Positions 15,709-23,344 are shown, numbered from the stretch's first letter. The stretch: 27,799 nt of DNA from Caryophanales bacterium UBA4691 (GCA_002404865.1 DHKP01000013.1:1-27799), one strand, 5' to 3'. Numbers and translations are program-made. Notes: generated by a model from the letters alone, not told the origin.

Positions 15709-16836
15709 TTAAAGTTCCCCCAAGTCGCCCTTGATCAGGCGGTCTATGCCGATAAGTTTTATCCCGTTGTCGAGAGTCTGTATACCTTGCCCCGATAAAA
15801 CCACATAATATTTCGGATTCCCATCCTTCGTGCATAGCATTGGTTTGGCTTTCATTTCATCATAAGCCGAATCAATAAACATATATAAGATTTTATCGTT
15901 TCTTTTTAGCACGAAACCACATTCTTGATAGCGGTTAATGAGGCCTTTTTTCGTCGAATAAAGATATCCGGAGGATACCTCATAATTGTAAGCAAACAAT
16001 TTTCCAATCAACTTGCTAGTATAGATTGCTTTTTGGTTTTTTTCTTTCGCTAAGTCATTCATCGAAAACGGATAAAAAGAGTTGAACGTAGGATAGAAAA
16101 TAAACCTTGGCTTGGCGTTTTCTTTTTCTTTCAGATTCACCCTTTTCACCGAATATAAAAGATTCATCCCCAAGAGCTTCTTTATGTATCCTTCGATGGT
16201 GTTAGGACTAAATTTCGTTCTTTCACTTAAGGAACGGAAAGAGAAAGTTTCTTCCCCGTTTCCTAAAATGCATTTCATTAAAAGCATCAGCTTTTGAGAT
16301 TGCTCTTCAACCCTTTTGCCACGCGCTAGTCCATGGTGAATGATATTTAGCAATGTAGAGTCTCCTTGATACTCTGGATAATCGTTTAAACAAAAATTTG
16401 AGTAAGAAAGAGACGCGTTTTCTTTCCGCCAATCACGATAATCCAGAGATCCAACATTAATTGTCTCGAATCGCCCTGAAATTGAGGAATAATCAGAATC
16501 GTCCTGATAGGCAAGGAAATCGGATGTCGCTAGGAACAAAATTCGCCTGTCGAAAAGCAAGTTTATTATGGAAAAGGGGTCCTTTAGTTCAAATAGGTTC
16601 GGTATGCAAAGAATCAGCCCAGAGAAATCCATTCCCTTCTCAACAATGTTTTCATAAAAATCTTCCCGTTTCCACCTAGATGCGTTTAGATAACCTCTTC
16701 CAGGAATCTTAATCGTCTCAGGAATCGTCTCACATACGAATTTATTTTTTCCGATGCCATGACAGCCGACAAGGACGACACTGCGCCCCTCTTTTAATTT
16801 GCTATCAATGGCATGTTTAATTTCATATCGTGTCAT
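15709..16836 (-). CDS. Divergent P-loop ATPase with winged-helix segment
   Basis: A 375-residue protein. The P-loop region reads VVLVGCHGIGKNKFV (about 20-34), with Asn31 where Ser or Thr normally binds Mg. The Walker B strand (SGLILCIPNLFEL) lacks the usual Asp-Glu. Residues about 190-240 look like a winged helix (FSFRSLSERTKFSPNTIEGY), as in the middle of AAA_14/DUF4143 ATPases. The C-terminal part lacks a clear nuclease triad. It may therefore bind nucleotide weakly or act only as a DNA-binding regulator. Two dyad operator-like sites lie directly upstream. It is probably a rapidly evolving relative of the other ATPases in the window. Confidence 0.65.
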   Translation of the reverse strand: MTRYEIKHAIDSKLKEGRSVVLVGCHGIGKNKFVCETIPETIKIPGRGYLNASRWKREDFYENIVEKGMDFSGLILCIPNLFELKDPFSIINLLFDRRILFLATSDFLAYQDDSDYSSISGRFETINVGSLDYRDWRKENASLSYSNFCLNDYPEYQGDSTLLNIIHHGLARGKRVEEQSQKLMLLMKCILGNGEETFSFRSLSERTKFSPNTIEGYIKKLLGMNLLYSVKRVNLKEKENAKPRFIFYPTFNSFYPFSMNDLAKEKNQKAIYTSKLIGKLFAYNYEVSSGYLYSTKKGLINRYQECGFVLKRNDKILYMFIDSAYDEMKAKPMLCTKDGNPKYYVVLSGQGIQTLDNGIKLIGIDRLIKGDLGEL

Positions 16837-16845
16837 AGTTATATA

Positions 16846-16958
16846 TTATTGACCAAAAACTATCTTATCAATGTTTTGCTCATAATTGTTAGATATTTTT
16901 TTATGAATATGACTTTTATTATTGCGCAAAACCTATAATGTCAATGTTTTGCTCATAA
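16846..16958. promoter_or_regulatory. Two copies of a dyad operator upstream of the divergent ATPase
   Basis: Sites at 16846-16885 and 16919-16958, 73 bp apart. On the minus strand each starts TTATGAGCAAAACATTGA and ends with an imperfect inverted copy (GTTTTGCGCAATAA in the distal site, GTTTTTGGTCAATAA in the proximal one). The proximal site overlaps the expected promoter just before the ATG at 16836. The layout fits autoregulation by a dimeric protein. Confidence 0.7.
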
Positions 16959-17099
16959 ATAAATATTTTTGTTATTGATGGATTAATGTTATTTTGCTAA
17001 ATCATTCATCGAATTAAATCCAATAAGAGAGCCGCCTTTTCAAAGAACATCCATTTAATCATGCGAACGTTCCTGAATGAATTGAAGGGATGACTACCA

Positions 17100-17375
17100 A
17101 TTAGACCCCTTAGTATCCGATAAGCAAAACGGATATGCATCAAATGCACATAATTTTGGGCATCATCTTTAAACACAAAGAGATTATAAATCTAGAATAA
17201 ACACTCATTTTCCAGCGCAAGTAAACAAGAAAAGAAACAAGATAACATATGCAAAAGCAGCATAATCACTAACTTTTTTATCAAGTGTGAAGTAAAGGTG
17301 AAGTAAAGGTGAAACATTACTTCATTCTTACTTCACTCTTTACTACATTTTGAGTGAAGTTACTGTTTTTATAGA
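17100..17375. repeat. Dispersed repeat, long copy B
   Basis: Direct copy of 5045-5311, with identical 39-bp and 30-bp blocks and diverged stretches between them. Its 3' part holds TGAAGTAAAGG boxes at 17287-17311 and inverted TACTTCA boxes at 17318-17345, which resemble an operator array. A start-codon stub follows directly. Confidence 0.8.
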
Positions 17376-17383
17376 GTCACCAA

Positions 17384-17431
17384 ATGAAAAAGAGAGCCAT
17401 TGCAATAATGGTCCAAGAATTCGCGAATTGA
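17384..17431 (+). pseudogene. Start-codon stub after the repeat-copy-B array
   Basis: ATG followed by 14 codons (KKRAIAIMVQEFAN) and TGA. It has a basic, start-like N-terminus but no clear ribosome binding site. It sits between the array of copy B and a short repeat copy, as a gene would if internally deleted. Weak on its own. Confidence 0.2.
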
Positions 17432-17432
17432 A

Positions 17433-17528
17433 TCAAATGCACATATTTTTGGATACTCCCTTTAAAGCCTGGGAAAAGAATTTCTTATTCGTCTTTTCAT
17501 CATGTAATTTCATCAAAACGTCTTTCAT
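17433..17528 (-). pseudogene. 31-codon stub with ribosome binding site
   Basis: The minus strand reads MKDVLMKLHDEKTNKKFFSQ, then 11 more residues and TGA. GAGGG lies about 5 bases before the ATG. The open frame ends inside the short repeat copy, as if the repeat had cut the gene. No family recognised; chance is possible. Confidence 0.25.
17437..17480. repeat. Short copy of the dispersed repeat
   Basis: CACATATTTTTGGATACTCC and the following CTTTAAA match copy B (17157-17178) in the same orientation, with several changes. Confidence 0.4.
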
Positions 17529-17621
17529 CTTGCCCTCATTGTAACATATTCCTTTTTCGCCATCTTATAGTTGAAGAGCAAAAATAGGAAGACCGTATAA
17601 TGAGAAAAGACAAAGATTATT

Positions 17622-18545
17622 TTAGTGGCACCACGACTTTGATATTTGTTCCGCGGTCTTCACGATTTTCACGTATTTTTGAAGTCTTCCGACAAGATAC
17701 TTTGCAAAGAGCTTGAACATGGCTTTCGGAGAACCTGTTTCCGCATAAGAATCAAAAGCGTTGTAATAGGCGTTTCTATCGCTGAATTTAATATCGATTG
17801 GTGGATATCCAAGTTTCATGAGTTCCAGATTCGCCAAAAGACGTCCGGTTCTTCCATTTCCGTCGATAAACGGATGAATGGATTCAAAACGCAGATGGAA
17901 CAAGGCGATTTTCGTCAAGAAATCATCCTCAGCGTCGCCTTTGTACCATTCTAATAATTCCTGTATTTTTTCTGGAATTAGCGTCGGCTCAGCCGTTTTG
18001 GTCTTTGCGCCAGAAATGATGACAGGGACTTTACGATACACACCGCGATTCGTTACATCCCTTCCAAGAACAAGGAAATGAATTTGTTTGATAACCCATT
18101 CAGAAATTGGCTCTTTGTCTTTTACAAACTGCGAAACAAAATCGAAAGCTTCCCTGTGCCCCACAACATCGAGATGGTCTTTTAAGGGTTTCTTATCAAT
18201 GGTTAATCCACGGAGAACGAGATCTGTCTCTCTTAGAGTAAGAGTATTGCCTTCAATGGCATTAGAGTTATAGGTGTATTCGACTGCGAACTGTTCATTC
18301 AACGCTTTGACTTCGTCTGGAGAAAGAGGACGGAGCGAATCAAGTTCCTTCTTCAAACTTGAGATAGTTGAAAGAACTGTCCCAGAAGACTCTCTTCCGT
18401 CGTTTGGCTTTTTTGCATCGTATGGAATTTTCCACGTCTTGCCCTCAAGAGTGGCTCCATCAATCTTGCCAGTGTGACAAAGCACTCTTACGCGTCTTTC
18501 CGAGATTCCCCACCTCTCTGCCACTTCTTTTGTTCCGATATACAT
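17622..18545 (-). CDS. Fic-family AMPylase-like protein with N-terminal HTH domain
   Basis: A 307-residue protein. The N-terminus (about 1-50) is a MerR/excisionase-like helix-turn-helix (YIGTKEVAERWGISERRVRV). Residues near 95-105 carry the inhibitory-helix motif SNAIEGN, which blocks ATP in class II Fic proteins. The catalytic Fic loop is complete, HPFIDGNGRTGR (near 215-226), with the His, acidic residue and Arg needed to transfer a nucleotide, usually AMP, to a protein hydroxyl. The HTH fusion and the repeat array in front suggest it represses its own gene. The start at 18545 fits the HTH fold. Upstream lies the tRNA-Leu island. Confidence 0.92.
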   Translation of the reverse strand: MYIGTKEVAERWGISERRVRVLCHTGKIDGATLEGKTWKIPYDAKKPNDGRESSGTVLSTISSLKKELDSLRPLSPDEVKALNEQFAVEYTYNSNAIEGNTLTLRETDLVLRGLTIDKKPLKDHLDVVGHREAFDFVSQFVKDKEPISEWVIKQIHFLVLGRDVTNRGVYRKVPVIISGAKTKTAEPTLIPEKIQELLEWYKGDAEDDFLTKIALFHLRFESIHPFIDGNGRTGRLLANLELMKLGYPPIDIKFSDRNAYYNAFDSYAETGSPKAMFKLFAKYLVGRLQKYVKIVKTAEQISKSWCH

Positions 18546-18556
18546 ATATATTACCT

Positions 18557-18626
18557 CTATCGGTACAATTATACTTGTCTATCGGAATAATACAAACTAT
18601 CGGCATAGAAAAATAAGATTTATCGG
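18557..18626. repeat. Four TATCGG direct repeats upstream of the Fic gene
   Basis: TATCGG occurs at 18558, 18580, 18598 and 18621 on + (three as CTATCGG), about 18-23 bp apart and all in the same direction. The first is 12 bases from the start codon. Probable operator sites for the gene's own HTH domain. Confidence 0.75.
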
Positions 18627-18686
18627 AATGATTGATGATACATAAATACAGAAAATCCCCTTCTCACTAGGAAGGGGCTAACATCA

Positions 18687-18744
18687 TTTTGGTGCGCCTG
18701 GCAGGAGTTGAACCTGTATGAGTCGCCTCATTAGATTCTAAGTC
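18687..18744 (-). repeat. attL-like fragment: 3' part of tRNA-Leu
   Basis: 58 bases match 20534-20591, inside the intact tRNA-Leu gene, with two mismatches. They cover the CCA end, acceptor arm, T arm, variable arm and the anticodon. Beyond 18744 the match stops. A 3' tRNA fragment at the far end of an insert is the standard signature of integration at a tRNA gene. Confidence 0.85.
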
Positions 18745-18775
18745 CTATAGAGCAAGTACTTCCCTATGGTTCTCT

Positions 18776-18867
18776 AAGTGGAGCTTGAAAAGCTGAAGAG
18801 GCTGCTTAAAGATACCGGCGAGGCCAGCCCGAAGCTGCTCAAGCGTTTCACATCAATTGACAACTAA
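18776..18867 (+). pseudogene. Second C-terminal relic of the same IS transposase
   Basis: Reads VELEKLKRLLKDTGE and PKLLKRFTSIDN to TAA, homologous to the minus-strand relic at 2199-2351. The match begins at AAGTGGA, about 30 bases after the tRNA fragment. Only about 29 codons remain. Confidence 0.75.
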
Positions 18868-18954
18868 CATTTATATCAGCAAATATGTCAATAATTATAT
18901 TGACGTTTTTATAGATAAACAATACTATAAAAATAAAGAAAGGAGTTGATGATA

Positions 18955-19278
18955 ATGGCTTCTGTTATGAGTGCTATTACGAATACTGTTCCAATTACAC
19001 AATTTAATCGTGGACTTGCTGGAAAGATTTTTGAGGAGGTAAAACAGTGCGGTGCAAAAGTTGTTATGAAAAATAATGTTGCAGAATGTGTTCTTATTTC
19101 TCCAGATGAATATGTCCGTCTAATGGATGAACTGAACGATGCCCGCCTGCTAGCAGTTGCTTCTACGCGTATGGCACATTTTGACCCTTCTACTTTGATT
19201 TCAGAGGAGGAAATGAACCGCCGTTTGGGCATCAAGAAAGACGATCTTGATGGGTTTGATGAGGCGGATATCGAATGA
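18955..19278 (+). CDS. Phd/YefM-type antitoxin
   Basis: A 107-residue antitoxin. The N-terminal half is the Phd/YefM fold (SAITNTVPITQFNRGLAGKI, then GAKVVMKNNVAECVLISPDEY), which binds DNA and represses the operon. The C-terminal half is charged and likely wraps the toxin. The ATG at 18955 is chosen because AAAGGAG (18939-18945) is 9 bases away; ATG at 18949 would be too close. It overlaps the toxin gene by ATGA, the usual tight coupling. Base use differs somewhat from the flanking backbone, fitting an island gene. Confidence 0.88.
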   Translation: MASVMSAITNTVPITQFNRGLAGKIFEEVKQCGAKVVMKNNVAECVLISPDEYVRLMDELNDARLLAVASTRMAHFDPSTLISEEEMNRRLGIKKDDLDGFDEADIE

Positions 19279-19610
19279 GCTGGAAACTAGAATATCTGCC
19301 AGAAGCAGAGAAAGATTTAAAAGCTCTTGATGGAAGTCAGCGTATTCTGGTTTTGAAAGCAATTAAAAAGGTGCAGCAAAATCCACTGCCGATTAATGAA
19401 CAAGGATATGGGAAACCCCTTGGCAATCGTAGCAATACGAATCTTGCAGGTCTGCTGAAAATCAAACTTCGGTCAGCGGGTTTGAGAGTTGTCTATCAGC
19501 TTCGTCGAACAGAATCATCTATGATGGTTATTGTGATTGGTGTACGTGCGGATGAAGAAGTTTATGAACTTGCCCGAAAAAGAGCAGATAAGCATGGTCT
19601 TTTGGATTAA
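19275..19610 (+). CDS. RelE/ParE-superfamily toxin
   Basis: A 111-residue toxin partner. It has the family start LEYLPEAEKDLKALDGSQR, a central GYGKPLGN...LAGLLKIKLRSAG strand pair and the RVVYQLRR strand, ending VIGVRADEEVYELARKRAD. Conserved basic residues (K89-equivalent, the R in LRSAGLRVVYQ) suit the mRNA-cleaving RelE/StbE branch, but a gyrase-poisoning ParE cannot be excluded. It starts inside the antitoxin stop codon. Confidence 0.88.
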   Translation: MSWKLEYLPEAEKDLKALDGSQRILVLKAIKKVQQNPLPINEQGYGKPLGNRSNTNLAGLLKIKLRSAGLRVVYQLRRTESSMMVIVIGVRADEEVYELARKRADKHGLLD

Positions 19611-19667
19611 CGCCTGCCAGTTAATTTTTTCATTTTCTCTTTCAGTTATATGACTGATAGCCAGATG

Positions 19668-19691
19668 CGTAAGGGGGTCTATCCCCTTACG
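19668..19691. terminator. Short perfect hairpin after the toxin-antitoxin pair
   Basis: CGTAAGGGG (19668-19676) pairs with CCCCTTACG (19683-19691) around a 6-base loop. There is no T run after it, so it may be a stabilising 3' structure or an element part instead of a true terminator. No gene was seen in 19611-19817. Confidence 0.5.
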
Positions 19692-19817
19692 AGGCATGAA
19701 AGGATAATAATAGTTGGAAAACGAGATAAACAAACCTCATTTGAGTGATGGCATGAAGGATGTAGCTATAAAAAACTACAAATGAAAATGTGGTAGAAGT
19801 AGTTCAGCTATGTATAA

Positions 19818-20222
19818 ATGGGTTTTAAAAATCTTAAGGAGAAGGCAAAAGATATTCCAGAAATAGTTATACAACGTCTTAGCAAACCAGAAACGGCACA
19901 AGAAATAGCTGAAATGTGGTCGGATCAGTTGGCTGAAAAGGGGTTTATCTCAAAAGCGTATGCTGGTTTGCCAAATGAGACATTGATTCATAATTTGCGG
20001 AAAGAAAGGTATATGGATGGCTTATTTGTAGGATGTGCAATTGCGCTTATGGCTTTGGCTACTAATGATGTGGAGATAATTAGATTATGGCTCTTAGAGA
20101 TGCTATTCGTCCTAATTAATATGGACATTGTTATGAAAAATAGAAAAGAGTTTCTTGATCCGTTTAAGAGTGAAAAATATAACTGGATCGATAAAGCAAG
20201 AGCGCAAAATAAAGAGGAATAA
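19818..20222 (+). CDS. Hypothetical protein with one or two hydrophobic segments
   Basis: A 134-residue protein I do not recognise. The first half is soluble and charged (FKNLKEKAKDIPEIVIQRLS; EIAEMWSDQLAEKG). Two hydrophobic stretches follow, near 70-85 (GLFVGCAIALMALA) and 90-108 (IIRLWLLEMLFVLINMDIV), then a basic tail. No clear ribosome binding site precedes the ATG. A terminator follows, which supports a real gene. It lies inside the tRNA-Leu island, after the toxin-antitoxin pair, so cargo or defence roles are possible but not shown. Confidence 0.65.
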   Translation: MGFKNLKEKAKDIPEIVIQRLSKPETAQEIAEMWSDQLAEKGFISKAYAGLPNETLIHNLRKERYMDGLFVGCAIALMALATNDVEIIRLWLLEMLFVLINMDIVMKNRKEFLDPFKSEKYNWIDKARAQNKEE

Positions 20223-20235
20223 TCATAAACATTGT

Positions 20236-20269
20236 AGCCAGTCTCCTTTGTGGGCTGGTTTTCTTTTTT
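20236..20269 (+). terminator. Intrinsic terminator after the hypothetical gene
   Basis: AGCCAGTC (20236-20243) pairs with GGCTGGTT (20253-20260), with two G-T pairs, followed by TTCTTTTTT. Between here and the tRNA (20270-20533) no gene is seen, only diverged short inverted stretches such as GTTAAACGG/GTTTAACGG. Confidence 0.65.
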
Positions 20270-20533
20270 GCAAAAATCTGAGAAATTTATCCTAATCCCT
20301 GGCAATGCAAGCTAGCATACGGCTATGTGTGCCAAAAGCCTTATAAAAGCAAATTAGAAAATCGTTAAACGGTTGTTCTTATGGGATTATAGTCGAAATA
20401 GATCATCGTTCAGTTAGAAACAGTTTCTTATTTTGAGGAATCTGTTTAACGGAGAAAGGCAATAAGAACCGCTACCCCTTTTAACAAAAAAGCCTTGAAG
20501 ACAATCTTATACCCCAAGACAAATTACATATAT

Positions 20534-20591
20534 TTTTGGTGCGCCTGGCAGGAGTTGAACCTGTACGAGTCGCCTCATTAGATCCTAAGTC
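20534..20591 (-). repeat. attR-like end within the tRNA-Leu gene
   Basis: Partner of 18687-18744. The island between them (about 1.85 kb) sits directly 3' of the tRNA, as tyrosine-integrase elements do. Confidence 0.8.
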
Positions 20592-20620
20592 TAACGTGTC
20601 TACCATTCCACCACAGGCGC
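20537..20620 (-). tRNA. tRNA-Leu (anticodon UAG)
   Basis: A complete cloverleaf. Acceptor GCGCCTG pairs with CAGGCGC, the anticodon loop is CTTAGGA (anticodon TAG, reading CUA-type Leu codons), there is a short variable stem, the T arm is CAGGTTCAACTCCTG, and CCA is encoded. Its 3' part was used as an attachment site. Confidence 0.95.
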
Positions 20621-20733
20621 AGCGCGATTATTATAAGCGTCATTCCTCACTATGACAAAAGAAAAATCATTACAGAGAAAATAGGCTAGTGACTAAATAA
20701 AGATAAATCATTAGGACTCTTATGATGGTTTAG

Positions 20734-20792
20734 GCTTTCTTCTTTATGAATGAGGATGATCCACGCTCAAAATGAGCGGTTATGAAGAAAGC
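20734..20792. terminator. Nested hairpin between rarA and tRNA-Leu
   Basis: Outer arms GCTTTCTTC (20734-20742) and GAAGAAAGC (20784-20792) enclose an inner hairpin CGCTCA/TGAGCG (20764-20778). It lies right after the rarA stop, so it may end that transcript or process it. No long T run follows on the minus strand. Confidence 0.45.
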
Positions 20793-20793
20793 G

Positions 20794-22074
20794 TCAATCT
20801 GCTTTTTTGCTTTTCTTTAAGATAGACAAATGGCTGCTTCTTCCGTTTTTGCGCATTCTTTCGTAATTATCGTTTAATGCTTTTTCATATTGAGAACGGC
20901 TCATCTTGTTCGGCTTATAAAATTGCATGTTCTTCATGAATTCAGGGAGATACTGAATCTTCTCCCATAAATCGGGGCGGTCATAAGGATATTTATCCTC
21001 TTCAAGCATATTCACGGGCGTTAATTTGAGATAATCTTGCACCATAAAAGGCTTTGAGGAAGCGTAAGACATCGTATCTTCAATGGAGCGGCATGAGGCT
21101 TTTGATTTTGGAGACAAAGCAAGCTCACAAACGGTGAAGCCAAGCGGGATTACCGCTTCGGGGAATCCGACTTTCTCAGCGGCCTCTATCGCAAGCTGGC
21201 AGCGCATCACCGCGCTAGGATTGGCTAAGCCAACATCTTCATAAGCGGTAACGAGCAATCTTCTTTTTATCGAATCAAGATCTTCAGCGATACATAGGCG
21301 CGCCAAATAATATAAAGCCGCATCCGCGTCGCTCCCGCGGATACTTTTTTGAAGGGCAGATACCGAATCGTAATGCTCTTCTTCGTCTTTATCCATCGCA
21401 AAGTTAGGAACTCGTTCGATTTTCTTAAGTTCTTCTATTCCAATAGAGGAGCCTTTATCGAATTGAATCGCGGCTTCTTCTAGCATATTGAGGGCAAAGC
21501 GAAGGTCGCCACCCGCTAATGTGGCGATATATTTGAGCCCATCATTAGAAATCGTAAGTTCGTTATTAAGTCCTTTAGGGGAAGATAAAGCCCGCTTTAA
21601 ACCAATGACCACTTCTTCTTCGCTTAAGGGCTTAATCTCAAACACGCGGCAGCGGCTTCGAATCGCGCGGTTAATCGAAATATAGGGATTCGCGGTTGTT
21701 GCCCCAAGTAAAAAGAAGGTGCCGTTTTCGACATATGGTAGTAATAAATCTTGTTTTGCTTTATCAAGGCGATGCACTTCATCCATGATGATAATCGCGT
21801 GCCCAAATAACTTCGCGTCTTCAATCGCTTGCTGCATCTCTTTTTTATCGGTCGTTACTGCGTTTAAAACCGCAAAATGTATCCCCATCGATCTTGCATA
21901 AGCCATCGCGATCGTCGTTTTGCCCGTACCAGGCGGACCGAAAAGAATCATCGAAACCGGCGCTTTCTTTGTAACGGAGCGCCTTAAAAAGCCATCTGGG
22001 CCAACCAATTCTTTTTGCCCGATGACGTCATCTAATGTTTCAGGGCGAACGCGAAACGCGAGAGGTTCTAACAT
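20794..22074 (-). CDS. rarA: Replication-associated recombination protein A (RarA/MgsA ATPase)
   Basis: A 426-residue clamp-loader-like AAA+ ATPase acting at stalled replication forks. It starts PLAFRVRPETLDDVIGQKEL, with Walker A ILFGPPGTGKTT (near 43-54), Walker B AIIIMDEVHRLDKAKQD, sensor 1 LLGATTANP and the arginine-finger region RAIRSRCRVFEI. The C-terminal MgsA-type domain is present (YYLARLCIAEDLDSIKRRL; EDVGLANPSA). Length fits the family. It follows guaB by 25 bases in the same direction, probably one transcript. It ends with TGA, which shows that TGA is a stop here. Confidence 0.95.
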   Translation of the reverse strand: MLEPLAFRVRPETLDDVIGQKELVGPDGFLRRSVTKKAPVSMILFGPPGTGKTTIAMAYARSMGIHFAVLNAVTTDKKEMQQAIEDAKLFGHAIIIMDEVHRLDKAKQDLLLPYVENGTFFLLGATTANPYISINRAIRSRCRVFEIKPLSEEEVVIGLKRALSSPKGLNNELTISNDGLKYIATLAGGDLRFALNMLEEAAIQFDKGSSIGIEELKKIERVPNFAMDKDEEEHYDSVSALQKSIRGSDADAALYYLARLCIAEDLDSIKRRLLVTAYEDVGLANPSAVMRCQLAIEAAEKVGFPEAVIPLGFTVCELALSPKSKASCRSIEDTMSYASSKPFMVQDYLKLTPVNMLEEDKYPYDRPDLWEKIQYLPEFMKNMQFYKPNKMSRSQYEKALNDNYERMRKNGRSSHLSILKKSKKAD

Positions 22075-22099
22075 ACTTTAGTAAGTATAGCAAAAACGA

Positions 22100-23230
22100 T
22101 TAGCGGTGATAATTGGGCGCATCCGCGCTAAGTGTGACATCATGAGGATGCGATTCCTTTAAGCCGGCATTTGTGATACGCACAAAGACGGATTTATTAA
22201 ATAAATCGGGGAGGGTCTTCGCCCCACAATATCCCATGCCACTACGGATGCCGCCAACGAGTTGATAGACAATCTCGCTAACGGAGCCTTTATAAGGGAC
22301 TCTCGCTTCGATTCCTTCAGGAACTAGCTTTTTGGTCGGAGTACCGTTCTTTTGGAAATAACGGTCAGCGCTTCCTCGCTCCATCGCGACGAGTGAGCCC
22401 ATCCCCACATAGGATTTATAATCTTTGCCGTTCTCGTGAATGATCTCTCCTGGCGCTTCTAATGTGCCTGCAAATAATCCGCCAAGCATCACGCAACTTG
22501 CGCCCAAAGCAAGGGCTTTAACAATATCGCCAGAATACTTGATCCCGCCATCAGCGATCACACCAATGCCTTTGTCCTTACAAACCGAAACTACTTCTTC
22601 TACTGCGCTAGCTTGCGGGACCCCTACCCCAGCGATGACGCGCGTTGTGCAAATGCTCCCTGGGCCAATGCCGACCTTAACTGCATCTACGCCCGCTAAG
22701 ATTAAATCAAGCGCAGCTTCTTTCGTTACGATATTTCCCGCGATTAAATCAATCGTAGGATATGCTTTCTTAATGGCTTTTGCCATTTCAATGATATTAA
22801 AGGAATGGCCATGCGCGCTATCAAGGCAAAGCACATCTACGCCCGCTTCGACTAATGCTTTGACTCGCTCCAAGGTATTGGTAGCGACTCCGATCGCAGC
22901 CCCTACGCATAGTCTCCCCTCTTTATCGAGGGTCGCTAATGGGCATTCCTCACTATGCTTATGTTCCTTTACGTTTTTTACTTCTTTGGCTTGGCGCTCA
23001 ATCGTCATGTTTTTATGGATGATACCAAGTCCGCCTAGCTCCGCTAAAGTAGTTGCAAGCTTGCTTTCTGTCACTGTGTCCATCGCCGCAGAAAGAAGAG
23101 GTACTTTTAAGGTGATATTTTTCGTCAAACGAGAAGAAATATCGACTTCGGATGGGGTGACGCTTGATTTTTGAGGTACAAGCAAGATGTCGTCGTAGGT
23201 TAATCCTAAACGGAGATTGTCTAGTTTCAT
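22100..23230 (-). CDS. guaB: IMP dehydrogenase without CBS domains
   Basis: Catalyses NAD-dependent oxidation of IMP to XMP, the committed step of GTP synthesis. A catalytic TIM barrel is complete: LTYDDILLVPQKS at the start, AHGHS, the catalytic loop GPGSICTTRVIAG with Cys194, DGGIKYSGDIVKALALGA, GMGSLVAMERGSADRYF and EGIEARVPYKG (flap). The protein is only 376 residues against about 485 usually. The paired CBS (Bateman) domain, normally inserted near residue 90, is replaced by about 20 residues (KEHKHSEECPLATLDKEG). Bateman-less IMPDHs exist in other bacteria. Loss should remove nucleotide control through that domain. AGAGGGCATAT precedes the ATG. Confidence 0.95.
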   Translation of the reverse strand: MKLDNLRLGLTYDDILLVPQKSSVTPSEVDISSRLTKNITLKVPLLSAAMDTVTESKLATTLAELGGLGIIHKNMTIERQAKEVKNVKEHKHSEECPLATLDKEGRLCVGAAIGVATNTLERVKALVEAGVDVLCLDSAHGHSFNIIEMAKAIKKAYPTIDLIAGNIVTKEAALDLILAGVDAVKVGIGPGSICTTRVIAGVGVPQASAVEEVVSVCKDKGIGVIADGGIKYSGDIVKALALGASCVMLGGLFAGTLEAPGEIIHENGKDYKSYVGMGSLVAMERGSADRYFQKNGTPTKKLVPEGIEARVPYKGSVSEIVYQLVGGIRSGMGYCGAKTLPDLFNKSVFVRITNAGLKESHPHDVTLSADAPNYHR

Positions 23231-23344
23231 ATATGCCCTCTAATAAATATTTGAATCATGATAAACCTTTTTCTCTTTTCTCGCCCACTAGAATTAGAGA
23301 AAGCGTTTACCTTTCGCTTGTTTGTTCCCAAAAGAGTCACACAT

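Larger units (their letters stand above)
16959..17621. other. Gene-poor stretch with repeat copy B and two start-codon stubs
   Basis: Contains repeat copy B, a 15-codon stub on + (17384-17431), a short repeat copy (17437-17480) and a 31-codon stub on - (17433-17528). A 64-codon open frame at 17350-17544 has no ribosome binding site and is not called. Confidence 0.5.

Noticed and set aside
8570..17480. Chromosomal integron with attC sites
   Set aside because: The dispersed repeat lacks the paired RYYYAAC/GTTRRRY core sites and no integrase is seen.
19515..19733. 72-codon open frame on - after the toxin gene
   Set aside because: It overlaps the toxin 3' end and a perfect hairpin, with no start signals.
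20270..20533. Second tRNA or small RNA gene between the island terminator and tRNA-Leu
   Set aside because: Only imperfect short inverted stretches are seen, with no cloverleaf or promoter/terminator pair.
22440..23174. 244-codon open frame on + opposite guaB
   Set aside because: It is a shadow of the well-supported guaB frame: Ala/Ser/Pro-rich and with no ribosome binding site.
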